This document shows, one piece after another, positions 6,612 through 14,083 of a DNA stretch of 14,083 nt. The notes under the pieces were generated by a model. The model was not told where the DNA came from. It made no database searches and saw only the letters and a list, made by a program, of their open reading frames with translations. Made by a program: the position numbers and the translations under genes. The DNA comes from CAYXZO01 sp964469505. GTDB taxonomy: Bacteria > Fidelibacterota > UBA8477 > JABMPR01. The stretch spans positions 1-14,083 of the forward strand of contig CAYXZO010000059.1 in NCBI GenBank assembly GCA_964469505.1. Direction: 5' to 3'. Position 1 is the stretch's first letter; every line of letters begins with the position of its first letter.

Positions 6612-6941
6612 ACCATCCCCTTTACGGTGTGATTTTGCTTAATCATTTGCGACATTTTTGACCAAAGATTCACCAATCCTTCCACTTTTTGGCAGACGAG
6701 ATTTTGCAAAGCAGGTGCCACGGAAATCCGGACTAAGAATAGTATGGGGAGATCAATGAAAGAGTAGCCTAAGGCAAAGTGCTGGCTCGGAAAATCGTTT
6801 GAAAATCAGATGCTTAAGGGAGCCGCCGCAGAATAATTTGCGTTGAGGCTAAATAGGTGGGGGGTGAAGAACTAATCGTCGTGGGAGGGTAGCTTTACCG
6901 GCGGGGGGAAATTTTTTCCGCCCAGGTGCGTCAGGATTTGC
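6612..6941. other. Non-coding stretch between the two operons
   Basis: These 330 bases lie between the lipoprotein stop and the rfbF start. I found no convincing reading frame, tRNA or repeat. It should hold the end of the upstream transcript and the promoter of the sugar operon, but no good sigma-70 hexamer pair or intrinsic terminator with a U-run could be picked by eye. Short inverted repeats at 6900-6922 (GGCGG/CCGCC around a G-, A- and T-rich core) and 6887-6898 (GGTA/TACC) are the only structures seen near the upstream gene's end. Confidence 0.6.
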
Positions 6942-7379
6942 TTAAAAGGCGACTACCATATCTTCAACCAGAGTTACCTCTTTCCCCCGCACTAGAGCGG
7001 TTTTCAGAGTGGTTGGTCCCAGGGATGGAACTATGATTGGCAGCTCCGGGGCCTGAAGTAACGAGTCCAGGTGAGTCACCAGGAAAGCCGGATCCACCAG
7101 CAAGCCGACCACTACCATGGCATATCCGCCGGGTTTAAGCTGAATGAAATACTCAGCGGAGTCGGTTCCGGCGGGGATGGGATTGCTGAAGGAGATGAAA
7201 TGCTCAGCGAGGTGCTCCTGGTCCAACCGGTCAAACACCACGACTGCCGCCCCCTGTACTGAATCGGCCCAGGAGGTTACGAAGACTCGTCCTTTTACCC
7301 CCGGAACCGGTTCCAACCCTTGGGGAGCCTGACAGGAAACCATTAAGAAAAGAGTCGGGATTAGGAATTTACGGAACAT
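6942..7379 (-). CDS. Small putative lipoprotein paired with the TonB-dependent receptor
   Basis: This is a 145-residue protein I do not recognise by family. The N-terminus MFRKFLIPTLFLMVSCQAP looks like a type II signal peptide with the lipidated cysteine at C16, so it should be a membrane-anchored lipoprotein. The rest has beta-strand-like alternation: GRVFVTSWADSVQGAAVVVF (about 30-49), a stretch YFIQLKPGGYAMVVVGLLVD, and LVRGKEVTLVEDMVVAF at the end. This resembles a single transthyretin/carboxypeptidase-regulatory-like beta sandwich, which is inference. Its ATG follows the receptor's TGA after one base, so the two are very likely co-translated. A surface accessory or ligand-binding partner of the receptor is a reasonable guess, without direct evidence. 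It is the last gene of its block. Confidence 0.7.
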   Translation of the reverse strand: MFRKFLIPTLFLMVSCQAPQGLEPVPGVKGRVFVTSWADSVQGAAVVVFDRLDQEHLAEHFISFSNPIPAGTDSAEYFIQLKPGGYAMVVVGLLVDPAFLVTHLDSLLQAPELPIIVPSLGPTTLKTALVRGKEVTLVEDMVVAF

Positions 7380-7380
7380 G

Positions 7381-9558
7381 TCAGAATTTCCGGCTCACAG
7401 TGATGGTGAAATTCCGTTCTTCAGCTATGTTGTGTTCCAGCTGAGTATAGTAATACTGAAATAGATTGTTTACTCGGAGCTGTAGTTCCCACCCTTTCCT
7501 GGAGAAAGAGAGGCCCCCGTTCCAGACTGAAACCGGCACCTGGCGATCGGCACCGGTTTTGGGGTTTTCTGGGTAAAGAGCCACTTTTTCCAGCGGTGAG
7601 GCATAGCGGTATTCCACCACTGCCCCTAGCTGCCAGAACTTGAACAACAACCGAGATGTCCAGTGATGCCGGTACCGGTAGGCCAAGGTGTCTTTGATGG
7701 AACCATCGGGGTTCAAAGAGACGGGGTCAAGGTAGGTATAAGCGGATTGGAAACGCAGGCCGGGATAGAAAGCCAGGGTAACTTCACTTTCCACCCCCTG
7801 AATACGCGCATTGGTGATATTCTCGAAATGAATGATGCCCTCATCGTCTGGGGTGGGCTCAATGAGGTTGGAAAAAGTGTTCCGGAACCAGGCCCCTTCA
7901 AACAGTCCTCCCATAAAAAGGCCCCACGCAGGTAATTCTACCGAGAATCCGACTTCCCTGGTGGTCCCTGTTTCAGCGTTCAGGTCCGGGTTGGGCTGGA
8001 CCTGGAAAATGCTAAGCCTGGAGCTGGTGAACATTTCAGCCACCGTGGGGACCCGGAAGCCCTTGCCAATAGACATACGCAAGGAACCTTGTTTCAAGGG
8101 CCGCCAATTAAGAGCAAGCTGGGGGGCTATCAGGGTCCCCTGCGGTTCCCCGTCAACCTCATATCCCTCCCAACGGCCGCCGAGGGTAAGGGTAAAGCTA
8201 CGCCGCAATTGTCCTTGCAGCAGGGCATAAACAGCTTGAGACCATTGTACATGAGTCCCGAAAATCCGGGCTTCTACCTGGGCCCGCTGAGCGGTAAGTC
8301 CGGCGATGGTGGTCAGCTTGCTAGACCAATCGGTGTTGATTTGGTATTCGGCAAAAAACTTGCGTTCATGGGAAAAATCGTTATTGGTGCCATGATTCTG
8401 CCAGTCCACTTTGTAGAAGGCTGAACGAAGGCGCATAACCCCCGTGGGGCTATATATCCAGTTGTAATAGCCGTTGAGAATCAACTTGGTCCCTTCTATT
8501 TCATCGTTCTCAGCGCCCGGTGGCGCTTCAAACGGTTCCGTGGCACTTTTCCACTGAGAAGCCAGTCCCCCGATGTCGTACAGATAGTTGAAGAATACGC
8601 CTGCACTCTGGGATGTACTGAAATTCAGTTTGGCTTTGGCGGCCAGGTTCCAACGGGTGGTCCAATTAAGACGCGCAAAGCCGTCACTGTGATAGCCTTG
8701 GGTCTGAAACCAGAAGTTATGCTGCCGCCAGGGCTGACTGTGACTTATTTCCACATCATAAATCAAACCGGGCCGCTCACGCCAATGCCAGGCTGCGAAA
8801 CGTGGTTGACTGTACCATCCGCTTTGTACCCGCCACCGGGTTTCGGAAACCGAGGGCGGATTGCGGGTAATGATATTGACCACTCCGCCCATGGCGCTGG
8901 AACCATAAAGGGCGGAGCCACCGGATTTTACGATTTCCACCCTTTCGATTTCGGAAACGGGGATTACCTCCCAGGTAATGTTGCCTGAAGCACTACCTAA
9001 CATGGGTACCCCGTCCAGAAGTAGCAGGGAGCGACTACCGGCGCCCATGGTGTAACCGGACGAGCCCCGGATGTTTAGTTGCCCTTTCACTGTATTGATA
9101 CCGGCGACGAAAGGCATAGCCTCCACCAGGTTGAGAACCACCTGTTCTTTCAACCTTCGGGGACCGAGTACCGAAACCGAGATGGGAGAGTCCAGAACTT
9201 CCTGACGTTTACGGGAGGACGTGACTACAACCCCTGGACTGGCTAATACGTCCGTTTTCAGGGCAATTTTCAGAACCACCGTTTGCCCCGCAGCCAGGTC
9301 TATTTTTTGGGTATAGCTACGGTAGCCGATCATGGAAAATAGCAGGGTGTAGTGTCCCGGAGCCAGATCCAGCTTGAAATGCCCCGATGAATCGGAGACC
9401 GTTCCCAGATAAGTGCCCTTAACAAGGATATTGACGCCGACCAGGGGATGCCCTACAGCGGCAGAGGTGATAAAGCCGGTCACTTCTGCCATGGGCTTTT
9501 GACTAGCCCAGCTAAAACCAATAGCCCAAAGGATAACTCCAAGCTTTATCCAACGCAT
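7381..9558 (-). CDS. TonB-dependent outer-membrane receptor with N-terminal regulatory-like domain
   Basis: The product is 725 residues. A signal peptide (about 1-19, ending FSWAS) is followed by a carboxypeptidase-regulatory-like beta sandwich (about 24-101, with GVNILVKGTYLGTVSDSSGHF and GYRSY). A plug domain (about 115-235) contains LNIRGSSGY, LLLLDGVPM, VEIVKSGGSALYGSSAMGGVV and NIITR. A 22-strand-type barrel runs to the terminal Phe of TVSRKF. Such receptors import scarce ligands across the outer membrane using TonB energy; the size and plug look like the BtuB/FepA/CirA class rather than the much longer SusC class. The ligand cannot be told from sequence. GGGAG lies about 9 bases before the ATG. 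It sits 75 bases after the DUF58 gene, the widest gap in this block, and one base before the lipoprotein gene. Confidence 0.95.
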   Translation of the reverse strand: MRWIKLGVILWAIGFSWASQKPMAEVTGFITSAAVGHPLVGVNILVKGTYLGTVSDSSGHFKLDLAPGHYTLLFSMIGYRSYTQKIDLAAGQTVVLKIALKTDVLASPGVVVTSSRKRQEVLDSPISVSVLGPRRLKEQVVLNLVEAMPFVAGINTVKGQLNIRGSSGYTMGAGSRSLLLLDGVPMLGSASGNITWEVIPVSEIERVEIVKSGGSALYGSSAMGGVVNIITRNPPSVSETRWRVQSGWYSQPRFAAWHWRERPGLIYDVEISHSQPWRQHNFWFQTQGYHSDGFARLNWTTRWNLAAKAKLNFSTSQSAGVFFNYLYDIGGLASQWKSATEPFEAPPGAENDEIEGTKLILNGYYNWIYSPTGVMRLRSAFYKVDWQNHGTNNDFSHERKFFAEYQINTDWSSKLTTIAGLTAQRAQVEARIFGTHVQWSQAVYALLQGQLRRSFTLTLGGRWEGYEVDGEPQGTLIAPQLALNWRPLKQGSLRMSIGKGFRVPTVAEMFTSSRLSIFQVQPNPDLNAETGTTREVGFSVELPAWGLFMGGLFEGAWFRNTFSNLIEPTPDDEGIIHFENITNARIQGVESEVTLAFYPGLRFQSAYTYLDPVSLNPDGSIKDTLAYRYRHHWTSRLLFKFWQLGAVVEYRYASPLEKVALYPENPKTGADRQVPVSVWNGGLSFSRKGWELQLRVNNLFQYYYTQLEHNIAEERNFTITVSRKF

Positions 9559-9601
9559 TTATTTGCTCCCGGATGCTACGCGCCTTCGCTTAGCGCGGGA
9601 A

Positions 9602-9630
9602 AAAATAGCCCGGAGAGTGTTTTTGACCAA
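9602..9630 (-). promoter_or_regulatory. Weak candidate promoter before the TonB-dependent receptor gene
   Basis: On the minus strand TTGGTC (9625-9630) and TATTTT (9602-9607) are separated by 17 bases, 44 bases upstream of the receptor ATG. The match to the sigma-70 consensus is partial (3 of 6 and 4 of 6). The site lies in the largest intergenic space of the block, which is why it is listed at all. Confidence 0.2.
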
Positions 9631-9633
9631 TTG

Positions 9634-10539
9634 CTAATGCAGACGGTGGCGTTTGCTCAAATAGGCTAATAGCGCTTTGTCCAGGGGTTCGTTAACTAGC
9701 AAAGGGGTGAAGTCTATCCGCTGACGCCGACATTCGGAGGCTAAGTGCTCCTGGAATTGTTGTACAGCTGTTCGATAAGCCTGGCGGATATGCCAGGGCT
9801 CGGTATTTAGAGTTTCGCCGGTTTCCAGATCGATGAAGCGGGAAGGTCGATCGAAATCAAATTCCACTTCTTGGGGATCCAGTATTTGGAACACCAGTAC
9901 TTCATGCTGGTTGTGGCGAAAATGTTTAAGGCCGTGTAGAATTTTCTCCGGAGTATCGAAGAGATCGGAAATCAGAATCAAGAGCCCCCGTTTTTTAAGA
10001 CGCTCAGCTACTTGATGGAGACAGGGGCCCACGTCAGTATTCCGGCTGGGGGGAAGATTCTCCAATAGGCCTAATAAATGTTTCAAAACACTGGGGCGGG
10101 CTGAAGGGCGAGTATGGACTTTCAAAGTGTCGTCAAACAGGGTCAACCCCACGGCATCCTGTTGACGCAGGAGTAAATAAGTGAGAGCTGCCGCCAGATA
10201 AGAGCCATATTGCACTTTGGTCATTTGGCCGGAACCGTAGTGCATGGAGCGGGAAATATCCAACAGGATTTGAGCCTTGAGGTTGGTTTCTTCTTCAAAC
10301 TGCTTGATATAAAACCGGTCGGTTTTGCCGTAAAGGCGCCAGTCCAGGTACCGCGGATCGTCGCCGGGACCGTAGGCCCGATGTTCGGCGAATTCCACGG
10401 AAAAGCCGTGATAAGGGCTTCGGTGCAGGCCGACAATAAAACCCTCCACCACCAGCCGGGCCCGGAGGTACATATTGTCGATGGTCGCCAGGACCTCCGG
10501 TTGCAGAAACTTCAGGCTTGCCGGTTGTCGCGTACTCAT
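9634..10539 (-). CDS. DUF58 / von Willebrand A-like protein
   Basis: This 301-residue protein is soluble, with no membrane segment. The conserved DUF58 region is clear: GLHRSPYHGFSVEFAEHRAY (38-57), then PGDDPRYLDWRLYGKTDRFY. The vWA fold follows, with the MIDAS motif D94-x-S96-x-S98 in LLDISRSM, a candidate threonine T168 in NTDV, and ISD at 190-192. DUF58 proteins are usually encoded next to MoxR ATPases and are thought to act as their vWA partners in assembling or activating client proteins, often at the envelope. Here a MoxR gene is two genes upstream, separated by the peptidase-barrel gene. The start follows the peptidase stop by 9 bases with a weak GGTGG signal. The membrane-bound vWA proteins (BatA/BatB) often seen next in such operons are not found; a TonB-dependent receptor follows instead. 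Confidence 0.93.
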   Translation of the reverse strand: MSTRQPASLKFLQPEVLATIDNMYLRARLVVEGFIVGLHRSPYHGFSVEFAEHRAYGPGDDPRYLDWRLYGKTDRFYIKQFEEETNLKAQILLDISRSMHYGSGQMTKVQYGSYLAAALTYLLLRQQDAVGLTLFDDTLKVHTRPSARPSVLKHLLGLLENLPPSRNTDVGPCLHQVAERLKKRGLLILISDLFDTPEKILHGLKHFRHNQHEVLVFQILDPQEVEFDFDRPSRFIDLETGETLNTEPWHIRQAYRTAVQQFQEHLASECRRQRIDFTPLLVNEPLDKALLAYLSKRHRLH

Positions 10540-10548
10540 ACCACCAGC

Positions 10549-13422
10549 TCAGAAAGGATTGACCAGAGCCAACCGGAAATAGCTCAAATCCTTCCAGGAT
10601 AAGTTTTCGTTTTGCGATAAATCGCTCCAACGCTGCCGTGCCCCGGCCACGCCCCAGGAGAGAACCACTAACGGGGCTTTATTCAAACTGAGATTGGCTT
10701 TGATTTCAGCTCCGTAAGTAAAAAGCGGCGTATGGTCTGGAAGCCACCCCGTGTCCATGAACAAGGCCCCGGTGAAGTGTCTCAGGCTGATTCCCAATAA
10801 TTCCGCAGGAAAGGAGGGGAGCAATGCCATCCGTAGTTCAAGAGTCGAATAGCCCAGTTCGGTGGCCGGATAGTCTTCTGTCTGGCCGCGCAGTTGGTAG
10901 CTCTCCACGCTTTCGAACAGTCCCATGAGACCTGAACCAAAAAGGGTCCCCGGCGAAAGGTACAGCGGGTTACGCGTGTAAAAGCCGATGCTATCCTGAG
11001 CCGGAATAGTGCCAGCCTGACGTTGAACTTTCCAACGGTGGTACAGTACGAAGGGGGTTTTGGGGATGTGCCAGTTGAGAAAACCTTCCGCAGCTATGTC
11101 TTGGTAAGCGTAGCTGTTATGCCACGCTGCCGGGATGAAATTCATCTGAGCCCGAAAGCCCCAGCCATTTTCCGGTAGAGATACCCAGTACTTATGGGCG
11201 CGGAAGCTTTTTACCTGGTAGGCCAAACTCAGGCGAGTTTCGTTGAAAGCCGGTAGTTTTTGCCCATCCGTCAGGGTGGCATAGCGGTACAGGCGGGACA
11301 AACGACCAATTATCAGATGGTTGCGGTATAACGCGTTGCCGTCGTTGAAAGGAAAGGAAAAGGAAACGCCGCCGCCGTTGGAAACCTCAGCCATGAGCCC
11401 CCGCGGCAAATTGCGGAGTTGGAGAGAAAAGTTCTTCGTCATCCAGAAAGAGAGAGCCGGTAGAAAGTGGAGATTGGTGTAGCTTAACACGCCCCCCAAC
11501 AAGCGACCATTATAGCCAATCTCGCCGGCCACTTGAATCAAGTCTTTGCCCAGGGCGTCGTTCATCGCGTACAGTCCCAGTAACCCCAGATCGTTGGGAT
11601 AGGCCAGCCAGAGCAAAGTGCGGAAGGTGCGCCAGGATTGATAGGCCTTCGGTTCGGACATCTGGATGGTGGTATCGTACTTGATCGGGGATAGGGCTGG
11701 TACGGGACGTTTGGTGCGCCAGGCTAAATAGCGCGAGCGGATGCTCAAGGGGAAGGGCTTGACCTGCCGCTGGAAATTGACGGCCATGAAGCGGGCGGTG
11801 TCCACATCCGGTAAGGTGGTGGTGAGTACTTCCGGATGGCGGGGTATTTTCTCCAGGGAAACAATACCCTCGGCCACATCGGTCATCTGTATCAGGGTGT
11901 CACTGGAATCGGCCGCCACGGCAAGGCGGTAAAGATTGGGGGTGCCGTTCCGGAAACTGGTGAAAACGACCTGCTTGCCGTGATCCACCCAGACGGGCTG
12001 TAGATCTTCGGCTTTATCATCAGTAAGCTTGCGGAGAAACTTTCCCTGTCGATCCAGCAGTACCAGGTCCACGGCTCCGGTAGTGTTCTGCATGACCAAC
12101 ACGATGGACCGGCCATCGGGGCTGACTTGCGGCCGTTGTAGCTGGATATCGCCCTGGAAATGGGTCAATTGTCGCACTTTCCGGGTTTTCAGATCCATTT
12201 CGTAGAGTTGGGTGGTTTCACCCTGGGGGTGAGCCACAAACAGTAGTTTCAAGCCTTGCCGGTCGAAGGTGGGATGCAGCGCCCGCATGTCATGGGTCAG
12301 CCAGAGCCGGCGCTTCTCCTTCAGGTCGATCAAGCGTAAGTCGAAGATCAAAGATCCGTGACTGCCGCGATGGTATTCCGAGACTACCAGATAGCGTCCA
12401 CCAGGAGACCAGGCGGGCTGACCGGTGAAATAGCCGAAGTACCGATAGATTTCTTTTTTAGTAGAATCAGTTTTAACTACATAAAGGCCGGGTACGAATT
12501 GTTTATTAGTTTTTTGGCCTATGATAGCCCACGCGCTTGAGTCTGGAGCCAGCGAGACTGTACTAATTTTATGAAACTTGGGTAGTTTGAGGCTGCGACC
12601 GGTTTCGTCCACTCCCTCCTTGGCGGCTTTATAGGCCCAGTAGTAGCTGTTCATCACCCGGCGCCATTCTTCCTCGAATTCCGCCACCGTTTGACCCGTA
12701 GCTTCCTTGAAAGCTTTCTTGAAGCTGAACCAGATTGGGAAACGTTTATGCTTTTTGTCTAGATATATCCGGTGGCGGGAAATCTTTACCAGCGTGGAAT
12801 CGCCATATTTCCAGGCCAGGTACAACACCTTGGCGAAACCCTGGTCGTGGGCGTCCAGTTTCTCCAGGATATTCTTGTATGTGTGGACCTTGAGTCGGTT
12901 GTCGCTGCGGCCTACGCGCCAGACCTCCGTTTCATATTCGGCCATGCCTTCCAGCCACCACCCGGGGACACTCAGCAGATTCCAGATACCGGCCCAGGTT
13001 TCCATGGCGTGCATCTGGGCGACGTGTTGAAATTCATGGGCGATGACCAGCTTCAGCCACTTCTCGGATCCCCCGAACCAACCGGCCACATCGTTCTGGC
13101 TGACCCAGATAAAAATCTGATCACTGGGCATGGCGAAACCGTTCATGATTTCATCTTCAGCGGTGAAAACCATGTCGGTACGCCCCCAGGGTTTAACTTG
13201 CAGTTGTTCCAGGATCACCGGGTAAACCTGTTCGGCAATCACTGCGCCCTTGCGGGCGATGGATTCCAGTCCCTGGTGGTAATGAATGTTGAAATGCGCG
13301 GTTTGAATGGTTTCCCAATGCAGTTCGGGGTGAGTGCGCTGATTCCAGAGCCAGAGGTTTTGGGCAGAAATTGCGCTGGTCAGGCACACTATAGTCAGAA
13401 ACGTGCGCAGTCTTATGGACAC
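10549..13422 (-). CDS. Secreted HEFQH zinc metallopeptidase with beta-propeller and C-terminal outer-membrane barrel
   Basis: This is a 957-residue multidomain protein with a GTG start and a signal peptide of about 20 residues ending SAISA. The peptidase domain (about 30-265) carries HEFQH at 129-133 and WWLEGMAEY at 155-163, so E158 and E162 fit the ExxxE of gluzincins (peptidase MA-like). A TolB/WD40-like propeller follows (about 285-550), with repeats such as PAWSPGGRYLVV and PQVSPDGRSIVL. The last 360 or so residues have alternating, aromatic-rich strands and end in VNPF with a terminal Phe, as in outer-membrane barrels. I infer a protein anchored in the outer membrane with peptidase and propeller domains exposed on one face; its substrate is unknown. 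AAGGAG supports the start, four bases after the MoxR stop. Its position between the MoxR and DUF58 genes suggests a functional link to that chaperone pair. Confidence 0.88.
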   Translation of the reverse strand: MSIRLRTFLTIVCLTSAISAQNLWLWNQRTHPELHWETIQTAHFNIHYHQGLESIARKGAVIAEQVYPVILEQLQVKPWGRTDMVFTAEDEIMNGFAMPSDQIFIWVSQNDVAGWFGGSEKWLKLVIAHEFQHVAQMHAMETWAGIWNLLSVPGWWLEGMAEYETEVWRVGRSDNRLKVHTYKNILEKLDAHDQGFAKVLYLAWKYGDSTLVKISRHRIYLDKKHKRFPIWFSFKKAFKEATGQTVAEFEEEWRRVMNSYYWAYKAAKEGVDETGRSLKLPKFHKISTVSLAPDSSAWAIIGQKTNKQFVPGLYVVKTDSTKKEIYRYFGYFTGQPAWSPGGRYLVVSEYHRGSHGSLIFDLRLIDLKEKRRLWLTHDMRALHPTFDRQGLKLLFVAHPQGETTQLYEMDLKTRKVRQLTHFQGDIQLQRPQVSPDGRSIVLVMQNTTGAVDLVLLDRQGKFLRKLTDDKAEDLQPVWVDHGKQVVFTSFRNGTPNLYRLAVAADSSDTLIQMTDVAEGIVSLEKIPRHPEVLTTTLPDVDTARFMAVNFQRQVKPFPLSIRSRYLAWRTKRPVPALSPIKYDTTIQMSEPKAYQSWRTFRTLLWLAYPNDLGLLGLYAMNDALGKDLIQVAGEIGYNGRLLGGVLSYTNLHFLPALSFWMTKNFSLQLRNLPRGLMAEVSNGGGVSFSFPFNDGNALYRNHLIIGRLSRLYRYATLTDGQKLPAFNETRLSLAYQVKSFRAHKYWVSLPENGWGFRAQMNFIPAAWHNSYAYQDIAAEGFLNWHIPKTPFVLYHRWKVQRQAGTIPAQDSIGFYTRNPLYLSPGTLFGSGLMGLFESVESYQLRGQTEDYPATELGYSTLELRMALLPSFPAELLGISLRHFTGALFMDTGWLPDHTPLFTYGAEIKANLSLNKAPLVVLSWGVAGARQRWSDLSQNENLSWKDLSYFRLALVNPF

Positions 13423-13426
13423 GATT

Positions 13427-14083
13427 CTACTCCTTCGTTTCGTGCAAGAGCCGCTCTACCACGTCGTCGGTAGTTATTCCTTCCGCATCGGCGTTGAAAT
13501 TCAAAATGATGCGGTGGCGTAGCACCGGCGCGGCCACGGCCCGTACGTCCTCGGTGGTGGGGCTGGGTTCCCCTTTGAGGGCGGCGCGGGTCTTGGCTCC
13601 CAGAATTAAATACTGTGAAGCCCGGGGGCCGGCGCCCCATTCAACCCAGTTGCGAATGTATTCGGGGGCGGCCTCGTTAGCCGGCCGGGTGCGGGTCACC
13701 AAATCCACAGCGAACTCAACTACAGGCTCAGCCACCGGTACTCGCCGGATTAGAGCCTGGTACTCCAGTAGATCTTTCTGGGAAATAACTTTTTCCAGCT
13801 TGGGCTCAAACGCCGAGGTGGTTTGCAATACTATCTGACGTTCTTCGGCGGAAGATGGATAGTTGACCTGCAGCTGAAACATGAACCGGTCCAGCTGGGC
13901 TTCCGGTAAAGGATAGGTCCCTTCCTGCTCGATGGGATTCTGGGTGGCCAGAACAAAAAAGGGCTCCTCCAGCTGGTAGCGCCGACCTCCGGCGGTGACG
14001 TGATGTTCCTGCATGGCTTCCAGCAAAGCGGCCTGGGTTTTGGGAGGGGTGCGGTTGATTTCGTCCGCCAGGACGATATTGGC
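13427..14083 (-). CDS. MoxR-family AAA+ ATPase, 5' end outside window
   Basis: 218 C-terminal residues are visible; the gene continues past the right edge, and the frame is open up to it. The first visible residues ANIVLADEINR contain Walker B. ATQNPIEQEGTYPLPEAQLDRF, with sensor 1 and the probable arginine finger, follows at about residues 49-70 of the fragment. EWGAGPRASQ is the sensor 2 region of the lid domain. These are textbook MoxR/RavA-type motifs (AAA_3 plus lid). Members couple ATP hydrolysis to remodelling or maturation of partner proteins, usually with vWA/DUF58 proteins encoded nearby, as here. The stop TAG lies directly next to the ribosome-binding site of the peptidase gene, only four bases from its GTG, so the genes should be co-transcribed. 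The Walker A region is outside the window. Confidence 0.95.
   Translation of the reverse strand, partial: ANIVLADEINRTPPKTQAALLEAMQEHHVTAGGRRYQLEEPFFVLATQNPIEQEGTYPLPEAQLDRFMFQLQVNYPSSAEERQIVLQTTSAFEPKLEKVISQKDLLEYQALIRRVPVAEPVVEFAVDLVTRTRPANEAAPEYIRNWVEWGAGPRASQYLILGAKTRAALKGEPSPTTEDVRAVAAPVLRHRIILNFNADAEGITTDDVVERLLHETKE
13430..13435 (-). promoter_or_regulatory. Ribosome-binding site supporting a GTG start
   Basis: The minus strand reads AAGGAG, then seven bases, then GTG at 13422. No ATG stands at this position, so the strong Shine-Dalgarno match is what fixes the start of the peptidase gene. It abuts the TAG stop of the MoxR gene. Confidence 0.8.

Noticed and set aside
6612..6660. TTGGTCAAAAA before rfbF, resembling the same string upstream of the receptor gene, as a shared operator or promoter
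   Set aside because: The matching -10 position reads TTAAGC, a poor fit, and two occurrences of an A-rich string are not enough to claim a regulatory motif.
6900..6922. Inverted repeat GGCGG/CCGCC as an intrinsic terminator of the upstream operon
   Set aside because: The stem is only 5 bp with a loop of about 13 bases, and no U-run follows it in the minus-strand transcript, so it does not meet the usual terminator pattern.
12772..13473. A 233-codon open frame on the plus strand
   Set aside because: It lies wholly opposite the peptidase domain, whose catalytic motifs and signal peptide are clear. The translation shows no family resemblance; it is a shadow frame.

Overview
The window reads as a chromosomal stretch of a Gram-negative bacterium. 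It encodes two outer-membrane beta-barrel proteins that end in Phe, a lipoprotein, and a TonB-dependent receptor with an N-terminal carboxypeptidase-regulatory-like domain. That receptor architecture is typical of the Bacteroidota/FCB superphylum. The phylum is an inference (FCB-type lineages such as Marinimicrobia, Calditrichota or KSB1-like would fit) and cannot be fixed from this sequence. The run of 100 N points to a scaffolded draft or metagenome assembly. Every supported gene is on the minus strand, so transcription runs from high to low coordinates. No rRNA, tRNA, CRISPR array or insertion sequence was recognised.

Block A (14083 to 6942) is a tightly packed operon-like set: the C-terminal part of a MoxR-family AAA+ ATPase; a 957-residue secreted zinc metallopeptidase fused to a TolB-type beta-propeller and a C-terminal outer-membrane barrel; a DUF58/vWA protein; a TonB-dependent receptor; and a small lipoprotein that starts one base after the receptor's stop. 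MoxR and DUF58 proteins are classic partners, and here the peptidase gene is inserted between them. A 330-bp non-coding stretch (6612-6941) follows.

Block B (6611 to 1) is a surface-polysaccharide sugar operon. rfbF, rfbG and rfbH make CDP-glucose, then CDP-4-keto-6-deoxyglucose, then the CDP-3,6-dideoxy intermediate. After the N gap come the C-terminal part of a NeuB-family (nonulosonic acid synthase-like) protein with SAF and cupin domains, a HAD-like hydrolase, a PAPS-type sulfotransferase, a SAM methyltransferase of the sugar C-methyltransferase type, and the N-terminus of a thiamine-diphosphate enzyme. Most junctions overlap, several as ATGA, implying translational coupling. The enzymes suggest a decorated or branched deoxy sugar, plus possibly a nonulosonic-acid-like residue, with sulfation and methylation.

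Two cautions apply. The continuous 683-codon frame at 2799-4850 is an artefact: it joins the front of RfbH to the back of the NeuB-like protein across the N run. The sulfotransferase and methyltransferase genes (200-2210) are also visibly poorer in G+C than their neighbours, which suggests separate acquisition.
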